Shown one piece after another: positions 25,906-39,700 of a stretch of 64,000 nucleotides of DNA; the stretch's first letter is position 1, and each line of letters begins with the position of its first letter. Source of the DNA: Callaeas wilsoni (lineage: Eukaryota > Chordata > Aves > Passeriformes > Callaeidae); NCBI GenBank assembly GCA_013398955.1, contig VWPU01009582.1, positions 62,001 through 126,000 on the forward strand. Direction: 5' to 3'. The position numbers were made by a program, and so were the translations under genes. The notes under the pieces were generated by a model. It had not been told where the DNA came from, searched no databases, and saw only the letters and a list, made by a program, of their open reading frames with translations.

Positions 25906-28528
25906 TTTTTCTTACTTTCCCTTTTTTTACTCAAAGTAATGCGAAGTTGTATTTAGACTTGCTGCTAAAGAACTCAGGGATCCTCCAATGAGGAGTGCTG
26001 TAAAAAGTTCAAGGCACTGTCAGACTGGGAATTATCTAAATCACAGGGAATTAACTAAAGAAGATAAAGCTATTAAACATTCCATAACCCAGTTGTTTCA
26101 GGGGAAAATGTGGAGAGATAAGTATTAATGGGTTTTTTCAGAAGATAGAAGAGTGAAGAAATTAAATATTGATAATATGTCTTTTGTCCCTTAAATAAGA
26201 AAAATAGTGTGTCCAGAAAAAGCAGAATCTCTGTTTCTTAGAAATAAAATTACAAAAATTACAGAAAAAAATCCCACACATCTGTTGTTCTCTCCTAATT
26301 CCTAATAGGACTTGAAAGCATGGTTTGAAATTCTGTATTTTAGGTAAAAATGCAATAATCTTTACAAATTCATGGTAACGTTACATATTTGATGGAAGGA
26401 TCCCCAGAGTTCATGTCATGAGCATATTGCTTTGGCATATAGCTTTGCTTTACATGAGCAATATTGCTTCCATTGGTCAAACACAGGTGGTTGGATGAGA
26501 GCAATGGAAAAAACAAGACATGCACACATAGCTCACATGAAATTTCAGCTGGTTGGCATACACAACTCTACCAAAAGAACAGATGATTCAGTAAGCAGAA
26601 CAATATCTGAGCTAATCTGTCAAATAACACTAATTTTTATAAATCACCGCAACAATACTGTAGGTCCCAACTCCCTTCTAAGTACCTTCTCAGCAGAAAA
26701 AACATGTAGAACAAATCAAGCAAGCACAACCCTCACGGCTCCATTACTGCTGCACCTGCTAAAGCAAATGCAGTCCTATTTTAAAAAGCATGTCTACTAC
26801 AGTACTGGCTCACTTTTAGTCAGTGTTCATATGCAGGTCTTCTTTTTGCTGCAGTCAGTATTTGACTGGCACCATAGAGATATACCTTTCCTACATAACC
26901 CTTACAGTTTGAAATGATGTAGAGAATCCTTATTAACACTTTAGGGGCAAGATAATGGCAGCTCTTTGTTTAAGCTGTTTATCCGAGTACCACGTTCTAC
27001 TTCTTATGAGGAGATTTAGCCCCAAAGCTGCCTGAGTGCCTCTGTTTATCAATTCTATTATGTTGGGGAAAAAAAAAAAGACAAGGACAAAGTAGCGTAT
27101 CTCTTGTCACGTATGCAACCGATTTTAAGATCATAGCCAAAGGATATATTTTGAGTCAAAGCTGTGTGTGATCCTGCTGAAATTCATAAACCTCCCTGGC
27201 TTTAATGGTTCTGCAGAGTACCCTTATTTAGCAGCTATGAAAGCATAAGGCAAAGGCCCTTATTGGGAAGCAAAGTTTACATCTGTCTCTGTTCAGCTGA
27301 AGTGAGCCCTTGGCTCAGCATGGCTAAATTGGTCTCTGCATGTCAGCCCCTCTCCGCCTGCTGTCACTGACATTGCAGTGCTCCTTAGTGCTGCTGCAAT
27401 TTTGCTGCTCATCCTTCCCCTCCTCCTCCTCCTTCTCTCCCTACAGCACGTGGAAGGCAGGAACACAGGGACTGTAACAGAGGAGATGTACAACTGCAAA
27501 TGCCTCTAATCCAGGTTGTAAAAGGCACTGAGCAACCAAAATCCAATTTAAGCACAACTCAGAATACAGGTCCTGGAGCATTTTGGAGTCTGTTTGCTTC
27601 TCTGCGTATGAAGTCTCAACAGGCAACCAATTCACATCGGCATCAGGGGTAGCTTAGCTGGTAAACTGCCTGCTCAAGACAAAGGAGAAGCTGAACGAAT
27701 TGTGGTCACATAGTTAAAACACTAAAAACTAGCATTTGGTATAACCTGACAGTACATTTAGGGCCCCAGATTACCCTCTGGAGGTACCATACAAGGCTGC
27801 CAACACCAAACTTGCTGGCTGCACCTTTGCTGAGCAAGAAGACTGTGTATAAGGAGCTAACTGTACCTCTGCGATGCATAGTGTGGTCCTGATCCTTGTT
27901 TGTTCACATATGATGTAATCTGCTTTTTGACTCTGCTCCCTGTGCTCCAGCTTGGGCGAAAAGCATCTAGAAGGGTTTTCCTTCTTGCCTTCTGATGTCT
28001 GAATGCAAGGTCTAAAGGTAAGCTATTCCCACAAGGCATGGTTGGAGTGCTTCTTCCTGCAACCCTCTGTCCCAGTATGGGAATGTATCACTTCAAAAAT
28101 AGTCCAGCCCTTGGAGCACATCTTTTCTGGAACTACAGATGGAGGGAGAATAGTGTCAGCACTTGCAGAATGATTTTTTTTAATAATAAGTGAGAGCACG
28201 TTAAATTCTGGAATGGAGTTGGGGAGTCTGATGACGAAGAGACAAAACTGACACAAAGAGGGAGAAGGATACAGCTAATGTATTCATAATGCAAGACTTA
28301 GCTGTCTCTCCTGGGACAAACTGAACATGAAACTACCCAAAGCAGAAGAAAGAAGCCAATTTGCATAGTAAGAATGGGAAGAGCTAAGTGTACAGTTGTG
28401 TGTCATACACTTTCAGGGCTCTGGTTCAAGTGTGGTATGCTGTTTCCATTGGAAGTTGCCAATTTCAAGTTCTTTATGGAAGGAAAGAGAGAAAGAGGTA
28501 GCAAAAAGAGAGATGTATTCAGGGTCAA
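25906..28528. other. No gene recognised; holds an isolated 161-codon open frame
   Basis: Apart from a plus-strand open frame at 26432-26917 (described among the findings), I see no coding signal. A sequence resembling a tRNA A-box (TAGCTTAGCTGG, 27650-27661) lacks a good partner B-box and is not called. A GA/CT-rich patch lies at about 27410-27440. Confidence 0.5.
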
Positions 28529-28542
28529 TTTTTTTTTTTTTT
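28529..28542. repeat. T14 homopolymer
   Basis: Fourteen consecutive T. It is followed by a pyrimidine-rich stretch to about 28560, which makes the region resemble a splice-acceptor tract. The frame beyond it (to 28685, plus) contains nothing recognisable. Confidence 0.9.
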
Positions 28543-29743
28543 ATTTCCCCCTCTACAGTCCTCAGCTTGCAGATGAGCTTCTTTCAGTGACATGTGTCAG
28601 TTCCAGGCCTCACTTTTGCTCCAGGCTTGGAGTAACTTGGCAGCAGATCAAGCAATCACGTGCACTTTCATTAATTCAGGGCTGAGCTGCCTTGCCATCA
28701 CTTCTAACCTTGTCCTCTGACACAGAAAAATTTCCCCCTCCCCACATGCCCAGGGTAGCACAAAGGCCTGCTGCTTGGCACCAGGGAGGATTCATAAAAT
28801 TAGAGTTCATGTTCAATAAGGAGGATGGAGTGGAAATTGCCTAGGTATATTAGTAACACTGCCAATATAGCGCTCATGGAGAACAGCAGCTTTATCAACT
28901 TTGAAGCAAACAGCAAAAGCTGTCATTAGTGGAAAGGTCATCATGCTGTCTGCAGAGTGAGTGATGTGACAAGTCAAACAGTTTAGCATTTTGAGAATGG
29001 TGCCCAGGAGAAGACGATATGTCTGGCAACCAACAGTGTTGTTGTCGCTGCCTGTGGGCTTCCCACTGTGGTGCTGGCATCACTGCCTCCCATTTTCCCA
29101 CAGTGACACAACAAGAGAGGCTTGGAGAAGATGGTCAGTTATTGCATATAGGTAAAACCTTACACAAGGGCCTTGTTATCCTTGTAAAATCATGGCTCAG
29201 GCCTGCTACTTTGGCTAAGTAGAAGAGGAATATGGGAAAGTGACTCAGCCGAATTGGAGGTAGAAAAACAAGTTATATAACCACTACATGCTCACATCGT
29301 GGTTTATGGTGGTTGGGTGAATTACATTTGTTGTGCTTAAATGGAATGTAACTGATAATGACCTAACTGCTTTAAAAGGCCTGGTTTTTGCAATTAAGAG
29401 CTCTCCTTTGCACCTCCCTGGGGACTCCGCGTCACTCTGCTTTGTAACAGTCAGTGACCAGGATAACACACCTGAGTGAGACACTTCCGAGATGAGCTTG
29501 ACAGCCAAGCACAGCTAAGGGTATGTTGCTGTGGTACTCTCTAAGGACATCAGCAAGAGCTCACCTCAATGCAGTGCCTTCACATGTGGTAATAGTCCCT
29601 TATGCCCACAAGATACTATTTAGACCTACATTAGATCAGTTCATTACAGATTTCAATTCCAGATGAGGTTGCAAGCATGTAAATTGCTGCAAATGGGTAA
29701 TGCAGAGAGATTCTGCACAGGTCCATCTATACTGTGTGTTGAT
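28543..29743. other. No gene seen
   Basis: Only short open frames of 60-74 codons on both strands, none recognisable. No named repeat until the CR1 copy begins at about 29744. Confidence 0.55.
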
Positions 29744-30392
29744 GGCAGGTTGAATATGAGTCAGCAGTGCCCTGGCAGCTAGGGCGGCCAAGCATGTCCT
29801 GGGAGGCATCAGGCACAACGTCGCCAGCCAGGCAAGGGAGGGGATTGTCCTGCTCTGCTCTGCACTGGAGTGGCCTCACCTTGAGTCCTGTGTGCAGTTT
29901 TGGGCCTCACAATATAAAAAAGACATTAAGTAGCTGAAGAGCATCCAAAGGATGATACAAAGATGGTGAAGAATCTTTACGGGAAGCCATGAGGAGCAGC
30001 TGAGGTCACTTGGTCTGCTCAGCCTGGAGAAAATATTGAGGGTAGACCTCATCACAGTTACGACTTCCTCATGAGAGGAAGAGGAGAGGCAGGCATTGAT
30101 CTCTTCTCTGTGCTGACCAGTGAGACAACCCAAGGGAATGCCCTGAAGTTGTGTCTGGGGAAGTTTGGGTTGGATATTAGAAAAAGGTTCTTCATCCAGA
30201 GGGTGGCTGGGCACGGGAACAGGCTCCCCAGGGCAGTGGTCACAGCACCACCCTGACAGAGTTCAGAAAGTGCTTGGACACTGCTCTCAGGCACATGGTG
30301 TGACTCTTGGGGTGTCCTGCACAGAGCCAGGAGTCGGACTCCATGATCCTGATGAGTCCCTCCAACTAAGTATATTCTACGATTCTATGATT
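29744..30392 (+). mobile_element. CR1 LINE 3' fragment, plus strand
   Basis: Similarity starts at 'GGCAGGTTGAATATGAG' and runs through the ORF2 C-terminal region and 3' UTR to the octamer tail 'ATTCTACGATTCTATGATT' ending near 30392. Typical CR1 coding blocks are recognisable but broken. For example, the frame reading 'SQYKKDIK' hits TAG at 29931-29933. The 3' UTR wording ('GGACTCCATGATCCTGATG') differs from the copies at 15 and 24 kb, indicating another subfamily. It is 5'-truncated, with only about 650 bases remaining. Confidence 0.93.
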
Positions 30393-33300
30393 TTTTCCAT
30401 GTGTAGGGAATGGACCCTTTCTGATCTGGTAGGATTTTACTCATCATTTGCGTGAGTACTCAGGACTACAGCAGAGATCAGAGCAAGTCAAAGAAGAATC
30501 ACTTTCTCTCTCACACGTGATTCAATTTTCCTCAGGTCATTCTCATTCTCATCAAATAGCCTTTAGAATTTGAATTTCTGTTCCACTTTAAAGAATCAAA
30601 CTAAATACTTCATGTCTCAGGATACTCTGCAGCTCGTTTTCCAACCACTTGCTGTAACGAAAATCGGGATTTGTTTTGGATGGGTTTTTTTGTAATTGTT
30701 GAAACTGACACTTTTAAATAGCGGATACACCAAAACCTAAGTCCTAAAGTAACTACTGTGATAATATCATTTGCAGTGTGCGGCAAACACCTCCCAGCTC
30801 TAGCCCAACTCTCCTGCTTGCCTGCGTGATTGCTTTTAGCACTGCCAGGACCACCTTCTTTTCAGCATGGAGGGCACCAAAATACCCTGCCTTGTCACCA
30901 TTTAGGTTTACTAATGAGTTAGAAAATTGCGAAATATGTTATGGGGATCAATGAATGCATCTATTTCACGCAGCCCATTTCTTCTCTCCTAGCCAGTCTC
31001 ACATAGACTGTTCTCTCTGGAAATTATATTGCCAGTGAGGACCGCTATGCAATACATCTGACGTCCTGCTAGTGCATATTCTCATTAGGCAAATCCCAAG
31101 GATAACTCAGAAGTTAATGAGAATGGTTACAGATGCATTAACAGGGTCACTGATAAGAATATAGTCACAAATCACCTAATTAGGAGGGGGAAAAATCCAG
31201 GCAAGCTCTTTTATATTTCTGTCTTACAAGTGACTCTCTGCAGCCAGCTGCTAGCTATTGCTTCTCTTTCCTCTACCTGTACAGATGGCTGCCAAAATAC
31301 CTCTCCCAAGGCTTGAGGCCTGAGAAAAGAGGAAGGAGCAGAAACTCCTGCATTGTGGCATTTTGATCCAGTACAGAAAAATTAATTCGTGGTTCTGAGG
31401 CTTTATCTTCAGGCCTGGTTCTTTTCTACCCTGAAGTGTTGCTCACATCCCCCTACGCCCCTGCAGAGTCAGTCTCATCCTGTGCTCATTTTGTGTCAAA
31501 GGACATTGAAGGGGGTGTGGCACTCGCTACACTGAATGCAAACCCCATAGAAATTAAGAGAATTATTAATCAGTTTTTCATAAAATCGAATCTCAGTATA
31601 AGAAAATTAAGATCAGTGAAAATCAAATCTGACACCATTAGGAAATTTTGATTTCTCCAGGCTCTTTTTGCTTGGCTAGAACCAGGACAGAAAAACAGAC
31701 ACACTGCTATTCCCATGGGACAGAATAAAATCACACTTAAATCTGATATGATGGAACCTAACACTGACATAATACTGTCATTATACAGCAAATACAGAGT
31801 CAACATAATCCATTCCAATTTAATCAAATGCTCTATATTTCTATGAGGTCAAAATAAAACCCACATCAGCTGCATGAAAACAAAATGTTTCAATTTAACC
31901 AAAGGTTTTTAACTTAGCCGAATCAGCACCTTTTGAAATTAAGAAACTGCTTTTATAAAAGTTTTGACACACTACAAAGAGATGCAAAATAACAAAATGT
32001 CCTGAACCTGCAGCTGTGCTCTAATGCTCTGCCTTACTGTTAATGGGCAGGAGATTTATTCTACTCCTAAAAGTGAGAATTTACCTGTTAAAATATAAAC
32101 TACTACAACCTGATTCTATTATGGGTTTATAATACAAATAATTTGTAAAATTGTAATAATGTAGTCTATATATAGTTACAATAACTTGTATGTACAAATA
32201 TAGAGTACTATAAATACTGAACACGCATATTTATAATAGTTGTACAAAGTCTAGACCAAAATTCTTACACAAGTTATACTGGCTGTGTTTCTAGAAAAGC
32301 AGAATATATATGTTGACTGTAGGAGAGGACAAAGTCTTAAAAGCAGAGGTATTATACAACCACAACGTGGCCTTAACAGAGAAATTTATTCCCCTCTCTA
32401 TTAATTCACTAAATCCTGCTCACTCTTGCTCAGTACACCAAATTCCCTGCTATCCCCCATCTCGTGAGGCAACTGCATTCTCTGCTGGCACTTTCAAGGT
32501 TACTCTCTGCCTGAACAAATGATACCCATGCTGTCTTTTCCTGACTTCGACAGAAATCATCTTGTCCTTCATGATCTGTGTGCAAATGTGTGTGCACTAA
32601 TAAATAACAACACTGCTCATACAGACAGCGTCCTTCACAGGAGTGCTTTCCAATCCAGCAAAATTAACAACAACGTCAAACAAAACCCTTGCCAACTGGA
32701 AAATAAAAGCTAAACCACACACTGACTGCCTGAGTAAGAAAAGAAATCAAGGTAAGGAATAAAGGTGGAAAATTTATTCATACATTTCTGAAAAAATTAA
32801 GTGGAGATCTTTTGTAGCCTGGTAGCAAACTGCATGGGGAGCCATGCTGGAACACAATCTTTTTTTGGGTGCCCTGGGTCAGGTCCCCCTATCCACAAAG
32901 GCACAGGGCAACACATGCCGACTTGTCTGTGGCAGGGATTTTCCCTGGGGGAACCGAGGTTATTTCATCCTCTGAGTAGTCAGGGATGCACAGATACTGT
33001 TCTGAAGTATTAAGGTAAGTCTTGCTCTCAGGCAGCTTTTAAACCTTGCCTAGAAGGCAGGGGTGGGGGAAAGGAGCGGGGAAAATGCCCAGAGCAGATG
33101 CATAAGGAGCCAGTTGCTGAGTCTGCTCAGGTCCACAAGAGTGGACTGGCAAGTCTTTCAACTCCTGCTGTAAAGTGACTGGGTGGGTGCTCAGCTTGGT
33201 ATCAGTACCCCAGAGGCTTAGGCAGACAATAGCCCTGGGGGTCTGTAAATGCACTCAGCAGCTCCTCCATAGCTTAGGTCTGAACCTGCTGCTGCCTGCG

Positions 33301-36173
33301 ACAGAGCCTTAAAACAATAGGGAAAGGAAGTTAAAAGCTAGTGAGAAGTTACCAATTCAATGTTAGCACTGCTTCAGAGCCAAAGTTCCAATTGAAATCA
33401 AAATAAATCAGTAGTCTAAGAAGAAATCTGGGCATCTTCTTTTCCATTTTCAAAGATCTATATGCCTCTTGGATAAGCAATACATCTAAACTACCAAGTA
33501 CACTAGTTAGCTCAAAAAACTGTAGAACCAAAGATTGCCTTTAGAAAAATGCCAAGAGCCACAGGTAGTGCTGCTCAGAGCTGCAGTGGATCAGTGGATT
33601 CTCAGCAGCCAGACGTCTCCACTGCAGCAAACATTTTGGTGATAAACGAGTAGACTAGGCAGCCAGCACAAGACCCTGAGTGAAGCCCATTGAAAGGCAG
33701 TACTCAAAGGGAAACATGAATGAACAGCAGCTCGAGAAAGCACAAAACATAAAATAACAAACCACAGACAATCCTGAGTGTATTTTTGTGCTAGTCTTGA
33801 ATATCCCTCTCTCCACTCCTGGTGACATAAAAAAATGATACAAGATTTAAAAGCTATAAAAGACACATTCCAAACTTGTGGCCCAGCTTTTCCAGCCACT
33901 GCCCCAGCCTCAGCAGCAGCTGCTGGCCAAGGGCATGCACCCTTAGGGGCAGGGAAGGGAGGACAAGGGGATGGAGGAAGCAGTTGGAGGGGCTCTGCCA
34001 TTTTCAGGGCATATATAGGCAGCAGCTTGCTCGGCAGACTCTAAGACATCAGGCATATGCATAGACAATTCTGCATATGATTATTTCTAGTTCGAATTAA
34101 AAGATGAAATAAAGTAGGAAGTTCATCAGTGCAGAATAAGACAGAGTGAGCAATCATGCCTGACAGCCACAGGTTTGTGGAAACTTCATGAACTGTAGCT
34201 CTGAGCTACTTGCGGAGGTTTGCACCCACGTCCCTTCATTGCTACCATGCAGCTCCCATCTGACTTAATTTCTGGATGCCCCATTTATGCTCTGTAGTTT
34301 TAAAGAAAACTGAAGAGTATTTAGAGGATGGGGTTCCTACTGATTTTGTTTAAAGGCCAAACACTATCTTTTGGGATTTGGGAAAAGCACCACTGTATGC
34401 TGAAAAATTCAGACTCTGATCTCTGTTCTTTCCTCTCATTATGAAAGTCAGTGTATGTGCCTTGGTGTTTTCTATAAAGGCTGCATAATCAAAGATTTTT
34501 GCCTGGTTTTAGAATACAGATGTCTAAGCCAAACAAAAAGTTTTCACGGTGCTTTTTTTTCCTTTTCTTTTATTGCTTTTCTTTTTTAACATAAATGTTT
34601 TAAACAATATTACCTGTAAGACTGAAATAAGTAAGACTTCTCTCTTGCAGCTGGCATGCAATAGAAATCATAGATTCTGATTTAATCTGTTTGTCCAACT
34701 TCCCTGATGCTAGCTACTCAAGTAGAAAAAAACCAATAATAATAAAAGATTGCAGCTAGAGCATCAGTCCTTCCAACTTACTATCTTCTCTCTTCCTAAA
34801 ACAGTTGCTTATTTATTCCAACATATACCTTACAGTTTGAAGGAAAAGATATTAATTGCTCCTGGATCTGAAGGAAAATATATTGTACATTGAGAAACCC
34901 TTTGCCAGCAGGGACAAATTCAGACTGCACATTAACCCTAGGCCTGCAAAACACTGTCTAAAAAAGGGGATGTAATGTTTTTCATGTGTGAAAAACACCT
35001 TATTCTTCAAACTGAATCATATTTATTTAAGCAGACAAGTCAATATTTTATCTTGATTTGCCATATTTAGTGTTCCCAGAATGAAAGTGGGTAAAATAGA
35101 AAATCTCCTAATTGTCACAGATTCTGTGCAAAGCCACAATGGCTGTATGTCACCTTGATAAGCAGCTTATCCAGTACAAGAGACCTGCATTCACAAATTA
35201 ATGTAAATTATGTGAAAGCACCAAGGAGTGGAACACAGGGCTATTATTTGCTGAAATGAGTGACTCACAGGATTGCTGCTGGAGTAGAGCTCAGAAAAAA
35301 ATCCCTTCTCCTCAAAATCCCAGATTTGGTTTCATATTGCAAAATATTGTAATTCCATTTTCTAATGAAAGTAGATTTGGCTTTCAATTCATTGGTCTCA
35401 CCATATTAAAAATTGATCAAATACAATTTAAATTAATATTTTATTCCTTTTTTCCCCCATGGCCTTTCCTTTCTGAAGGTAGCTGCACTCGGATGTCGCT
35501 TGCAACAGCAGTGTCTTGCAGGCACTGACCCATCCAGGCTGCAGGAGCACTGTGATGTGATGGCAGAGCTCCTGCTGGCTGTGAGGGCTGTGGGAAGGTC
35601 CCCACATCTATTTTATAATTCTGTGGCAGAACATGTGTGGGCTTGTCCTGATGTCATCTTGCCTGGCGGGTACAGTTTGTTGTGGGCTCCCTGCCCTGAG
35701 GAATGCACAGTTCCCGGCCCACGAGGCATCTTACAGGTTTTTGGGCTAGCCTCCTTCACCCCAGTGCATGACAAAATGAGTATCCAGATGAGCTCAGCCT
35801 GGGGCTTCCTAGCATTGCACAGGACTTTGCCCACTGAGCACCAAGCTCAAAGTTCATCCAACACAAGCCGCATATTGAAAAAGCTCTTCCCAGCACCAGG
35901 CCTCCAGCGAACCAAGGCTTCTGGTGTCTAACCCTGTACTAATTCCACATAGTGCATACTTTTTCCCCCCACCAGATTAATTTTGCCTTTTTCCCTGAAT
36001 TATATAGAGTTGGAAAATGCTCTGGTGACAGTAAAGTCATGCTTTGCAAATGTTCTGTTTTTCATGTTCCATTGTCACTTATCAAAATTGAAATGCCTCA
36101 GAGCTTCATGAATGTACACAGCACTCGGAAGCCGCAGGCAGTTTTCTTCTCTCTTCTCTTTAGAAATTCACTA
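30393..36173. other. No gene seen
   Basis: Nearly 6 kb without a recognisable gene. Bases about 30940-31170 and the very AT-rich 32090-32260 stand out by composition only. GC-richer patches at about 33850-34000 and 35500-35930 carry overlapping open frames on both strands (up to 143 codons, 35500-35931, plus) that match no family I know. A possible very old CR1 3' end near 34670-34720 is too diverged to call. Confidence 0.55.
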
Positions 36174-36702
36174 ACAGCTGGTGAAGTCCCACCTTGAGTT
36201 CTGTGTTCTTCGGGCCCTTCACTTGAAAAAGGACATTGATGTGCTGATCTGTGTCCAGAGAAGGGCAATGAAGTTGGTGAAGGGTCTGGAGCACAAGTCC
36301 TATGAAGGGTAGCTGAGGGAGCTGGGGTTGTTTATCCTGGAGAAAAAGAGGCTCAGGGGAAACTGCATTGCCCTCTATAACTACCTGAGAGGAGACTGTA
36401 GTGAGGTGGGGGTCAGGCTCTTCTGTCATGTCTCAAGTGGAAGGATGAAGGGAAATGGCCTTCAGTTGTTTCAGGGAAGGTTCAGATTAGATATTAAGAA
36501 AAAAAAAAACTACTCACTGAAAGAGCAGTCAGGCATTGGAATAACTTGCCTGGGGAGATGGTAGAGTCACTATCTCTGGAATAGAAGAGGCGTCTGGATG
36601 CGGCACTTGGAGATACCGTTTAGAGGTGATTGTGGTGGTGTTGGGTTGACAGTTGGACAAGATGATCCTGAAGGTTTATTCCAATCTTGATGATTCTGTG
36701 AA
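36174..36702 (+). mobile_element. CR1 LINE 3' fragment, plus strand
   Basis: About 530 bases of ORF2 C-terminus and 3' UTR, starting in the block that reads '[10 protein letters not shown]', going through '[27 protein letters not shown]' in the usual CR1 order, and ending 'CTTGATGATTCTGTG'. The ORF2 frame is stopped by TAG at 36310-36312, and an A run at 36501-36510 is likely a local expansion. It is 5'-truncated and non-coding. The C-terminal wording is close to that of the 24 kb copy, so the two may be related subfamilies. Confidence 0.93.
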
Positions 36703-39700
36703 AGACACACTCTTTTCTTTCAAGTTGGAGACAGAATTTAACTGCAAAAGAGACAGAGTTTATTAAGCACGATTTGTCATGCTCTTGTAAAAAAACCCAA
36801 ATTCTATATCAGCAACAATGTAAAGTCTATCCATACTTGTAGCTTCTGCCCTCAACAAGAAACATCTGCATGTTGCTCTCAGTCTTAAATGCTTCTACCC
36901 TTATTTTAGGATTCATAGCCTAAGGCTATCAACAGCCTCTTCATGGAGTAGCTATAGATCAGCCTCTGACTTTATCTCCATTTTATTTTTTCCTCCAGAG
37001 GAGGCCTTGCCTCTGCTCTTGCACTTGGATATGTCAATTCTGGGTCAACAGGCTTTTTTTTTTGTTAACTCTTGCCAACTGCACAGCGTTTTTGTGCTCC
37101 CCAGATCTTTCATCTGGCCCCCCTTTTTAATTTCTGTGTTATCATATTTAATTTTAACTTTATATGATTCAGCCATGAAAAAGAATTTTACAGTATAATC
37201 TATAAGACAGATATTTCACAAAATAAAAAGCTGAAATGCATTTCTCAGGAAACAAAAAAAAAAATGTTCAGAGATGGTATGGTCTCTATTTAAGTTATTT
37301 GCCATTTTTAAAATGCTTTTTCCTCTGCTGCAAAAACTTCACCCACTCTTGTATTCCAGCCCACGGCCACTGTGAATAGTTTGGAGCACCCACACACATG
37401 TTCAACTTCCACAGGTCTAATCACAAAGTCCTTTTCACAGTGATTTTCAGATCAACATAGATGGAAAAAAATAATGAAAATTTAAAAATCAAGGTCGATT
37501 CAAAGTCCTGAAAATTTCCAGATGGCTCTGCAGAAGTTGAGTCAGGCTCGACCATGAGATGAGTACTGTCACAGGGATGTCGTGCTGTACCTGCCTCCCT
37601 GCCAACAGCTGATGGGACTTCCCAGTCTTTGATCCTTGTGCACGAATCCCTGTGATATTGTTGCGAACAGCTGACATCCACGAATGAGGCTTGTTATTTC
37701 TTTTTAATACCCTAAACTGTCTTATCGTTTTACCAATGAATGTAATTTCAGACAAATCAGCTTAAAAAGTAATGGCAGTCACTCTCTTGCACAGTGGGAG
37801 GAGAAATGAAAGATAAGATCATTTTTCTCCTATCTGTCTTTATAATGACCATGGAAAAAAGCCTCTGAAATTAGTTGAATGAATCTTGGCACCTCTTTCT
37901 TGGCTGAGATCATAATTTCATGGTTAATTATTCTATATCTAAATTGTCTCTGGTTGCAGCTTCCATGAACTTGTATTACTTTAGCAATATTCCTGATTAT
38001 CAAAAGTCTCAGTTTCTGTTTAGCAAGGCAGCAATATCCACTATCAGGACAATGTCTTGGCTTGATATTGGACTGTCTAAGTTCAGGGTTTCTTTTATAT
38101 GTACAAGACAGCAAGAGGGGTTACATATTTTTTCTAGTTGCATTGTAGCTGTTGAGCAGCATTAGTGTGGGAACCAATGAATTTTTGCTTCTCTTAAGGG
38201 TGCAGTAACTAAACATTAAAATCTGAGGAACAAGTTTGGGAAGCATCTGTCTCTTCTCTTTGTCCATCACACTACCAGCTGGGCTTCACCATTCCTAAAA
38301 TACCTTTTTCTCCTCTCTTGATGGGAGACATAAATTCAAAATTTTGTGCAAAACAGAATTAAATAGTCAGTCTGGGAAAGTGAAAGTGTGGGTTTTTCCC
38401 TTTAACATATTTCAGATATATACTATTTGCAGTAGTACTTTTTTTAAATAAAAGCACCTGGTAGACCTATGATTTTCTGTGTGTCTCTAAAGCATTGCAG
38501 GGAGAAACTTATATTTTCATGTGAGTACTAATGAATAGATGTCAAAACCCACTTTGCACAACAGCTAACAATACAAACGCTCCCCATCCCAGGCTGATTC
38601 TACTTTTGAATTCGGGTTCAATGAACAAGAAATAAAATTTTAAAGTCCGGTAATTTTTCTCCTTGCCTCATTCAGAAGTGCTTTTTCTCCTTGGCATTAC
38701 TATTGACTGTGTTGTTTCAATGGGGAAAAAACAATTGTCAGTGTGGAGACAATAATACTGGGTAGCTGGGACGAGATCTTGCTCTTGAGTGTTGCTCAGG
38801 AAGGGCTCTTACTGGTTTCGGGTGCATTCAGCTCATGGCTGAATGTGGATCTGGCTGAAGGCCTGCGTGGCCACAGGCACTCCTTGACCTTCAGGTGGCT
38901 TTCCCGCAGCTGCTGTCCAACAGCTGGTTTTGCATTTACAAGGAGCACAGACAAGTAGTCACCGGCTGGTGTCCTCCCCCAGCGGAGGTGGCTCCCATTT
39001 ATCCTTGACTTTGGAGGAAGATGAGGACACTCCATGCACTGTAGGTTCAGAGCGTTAATCAGCTTTCTGCGTGATTTACAAGAGAATATGTTTATCAGCT
39101 CTTGACACAGTCCCTACTGCGCACACTCCTGCAAGCATTTGTGTAAGAGCTCCTTGGTCGCTCATCAGGCGCCAGCAGAGATTGTTTTGACAACACAGTT
39201 ATTCATGATGATTCCTCCAAACGGAAACATTTCACAGCAAAGTTATTCACACTCTGGGTGAGATTTCTGAGCACAACCAGCACGCCCAGTGGCTGCTACT
39301 TGAACCACTGAGAAGCTGTTCACTGGCTGACAATAAATGAGTAACTTGGGTCTAAGTGCGACACCGCAGCAGGGCGGAGTGGAGAATTGAAGCTGGGTAT
39401 TTTCCTCTTAGATAAGTTTTCTAACCATTGGGGAGCTGGCTAAGAAATATTTTCACTTTTTGGAGCTAAATTTGCAAGTTTCTAGACAGGTAGAACAGGA
39501 AATGTCTTGAAACTAACATAACTTTTTGTCATGGGATGAGGTAGCCTTTTTTTTGTCCAGTCTCTACATCAGAAAACTGCTTTTCAGGTGATAAGGAAAC
39601 ATACTGCATTGCTAATATGACTGTGACAAATACAGCCCAATACTGACATACTAGCCTAGGAGCACAAATATTAGAGTGTCCAGTAGACCAAACAAACTCA

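Noticed and set aside
27648..27705. tRNA-like start with an A-box match (TAGCTTAGCTGG)
   Set aside because: No acceptable B-box follows (the best candidate near 27692 has two mismatches at key positions), no cloverleaf pairing is apparent, and no SINE tail follows. Chance is the simplest explanation.
34670..34720. Possible ancient CR1 3' end ('AATCATAGATTCTGAT', 'TGTCCAACTTCCCTG')
   Set aside because: Only two short phrases match and no CR1 body adjoins in either direction, so it is too weak to call.
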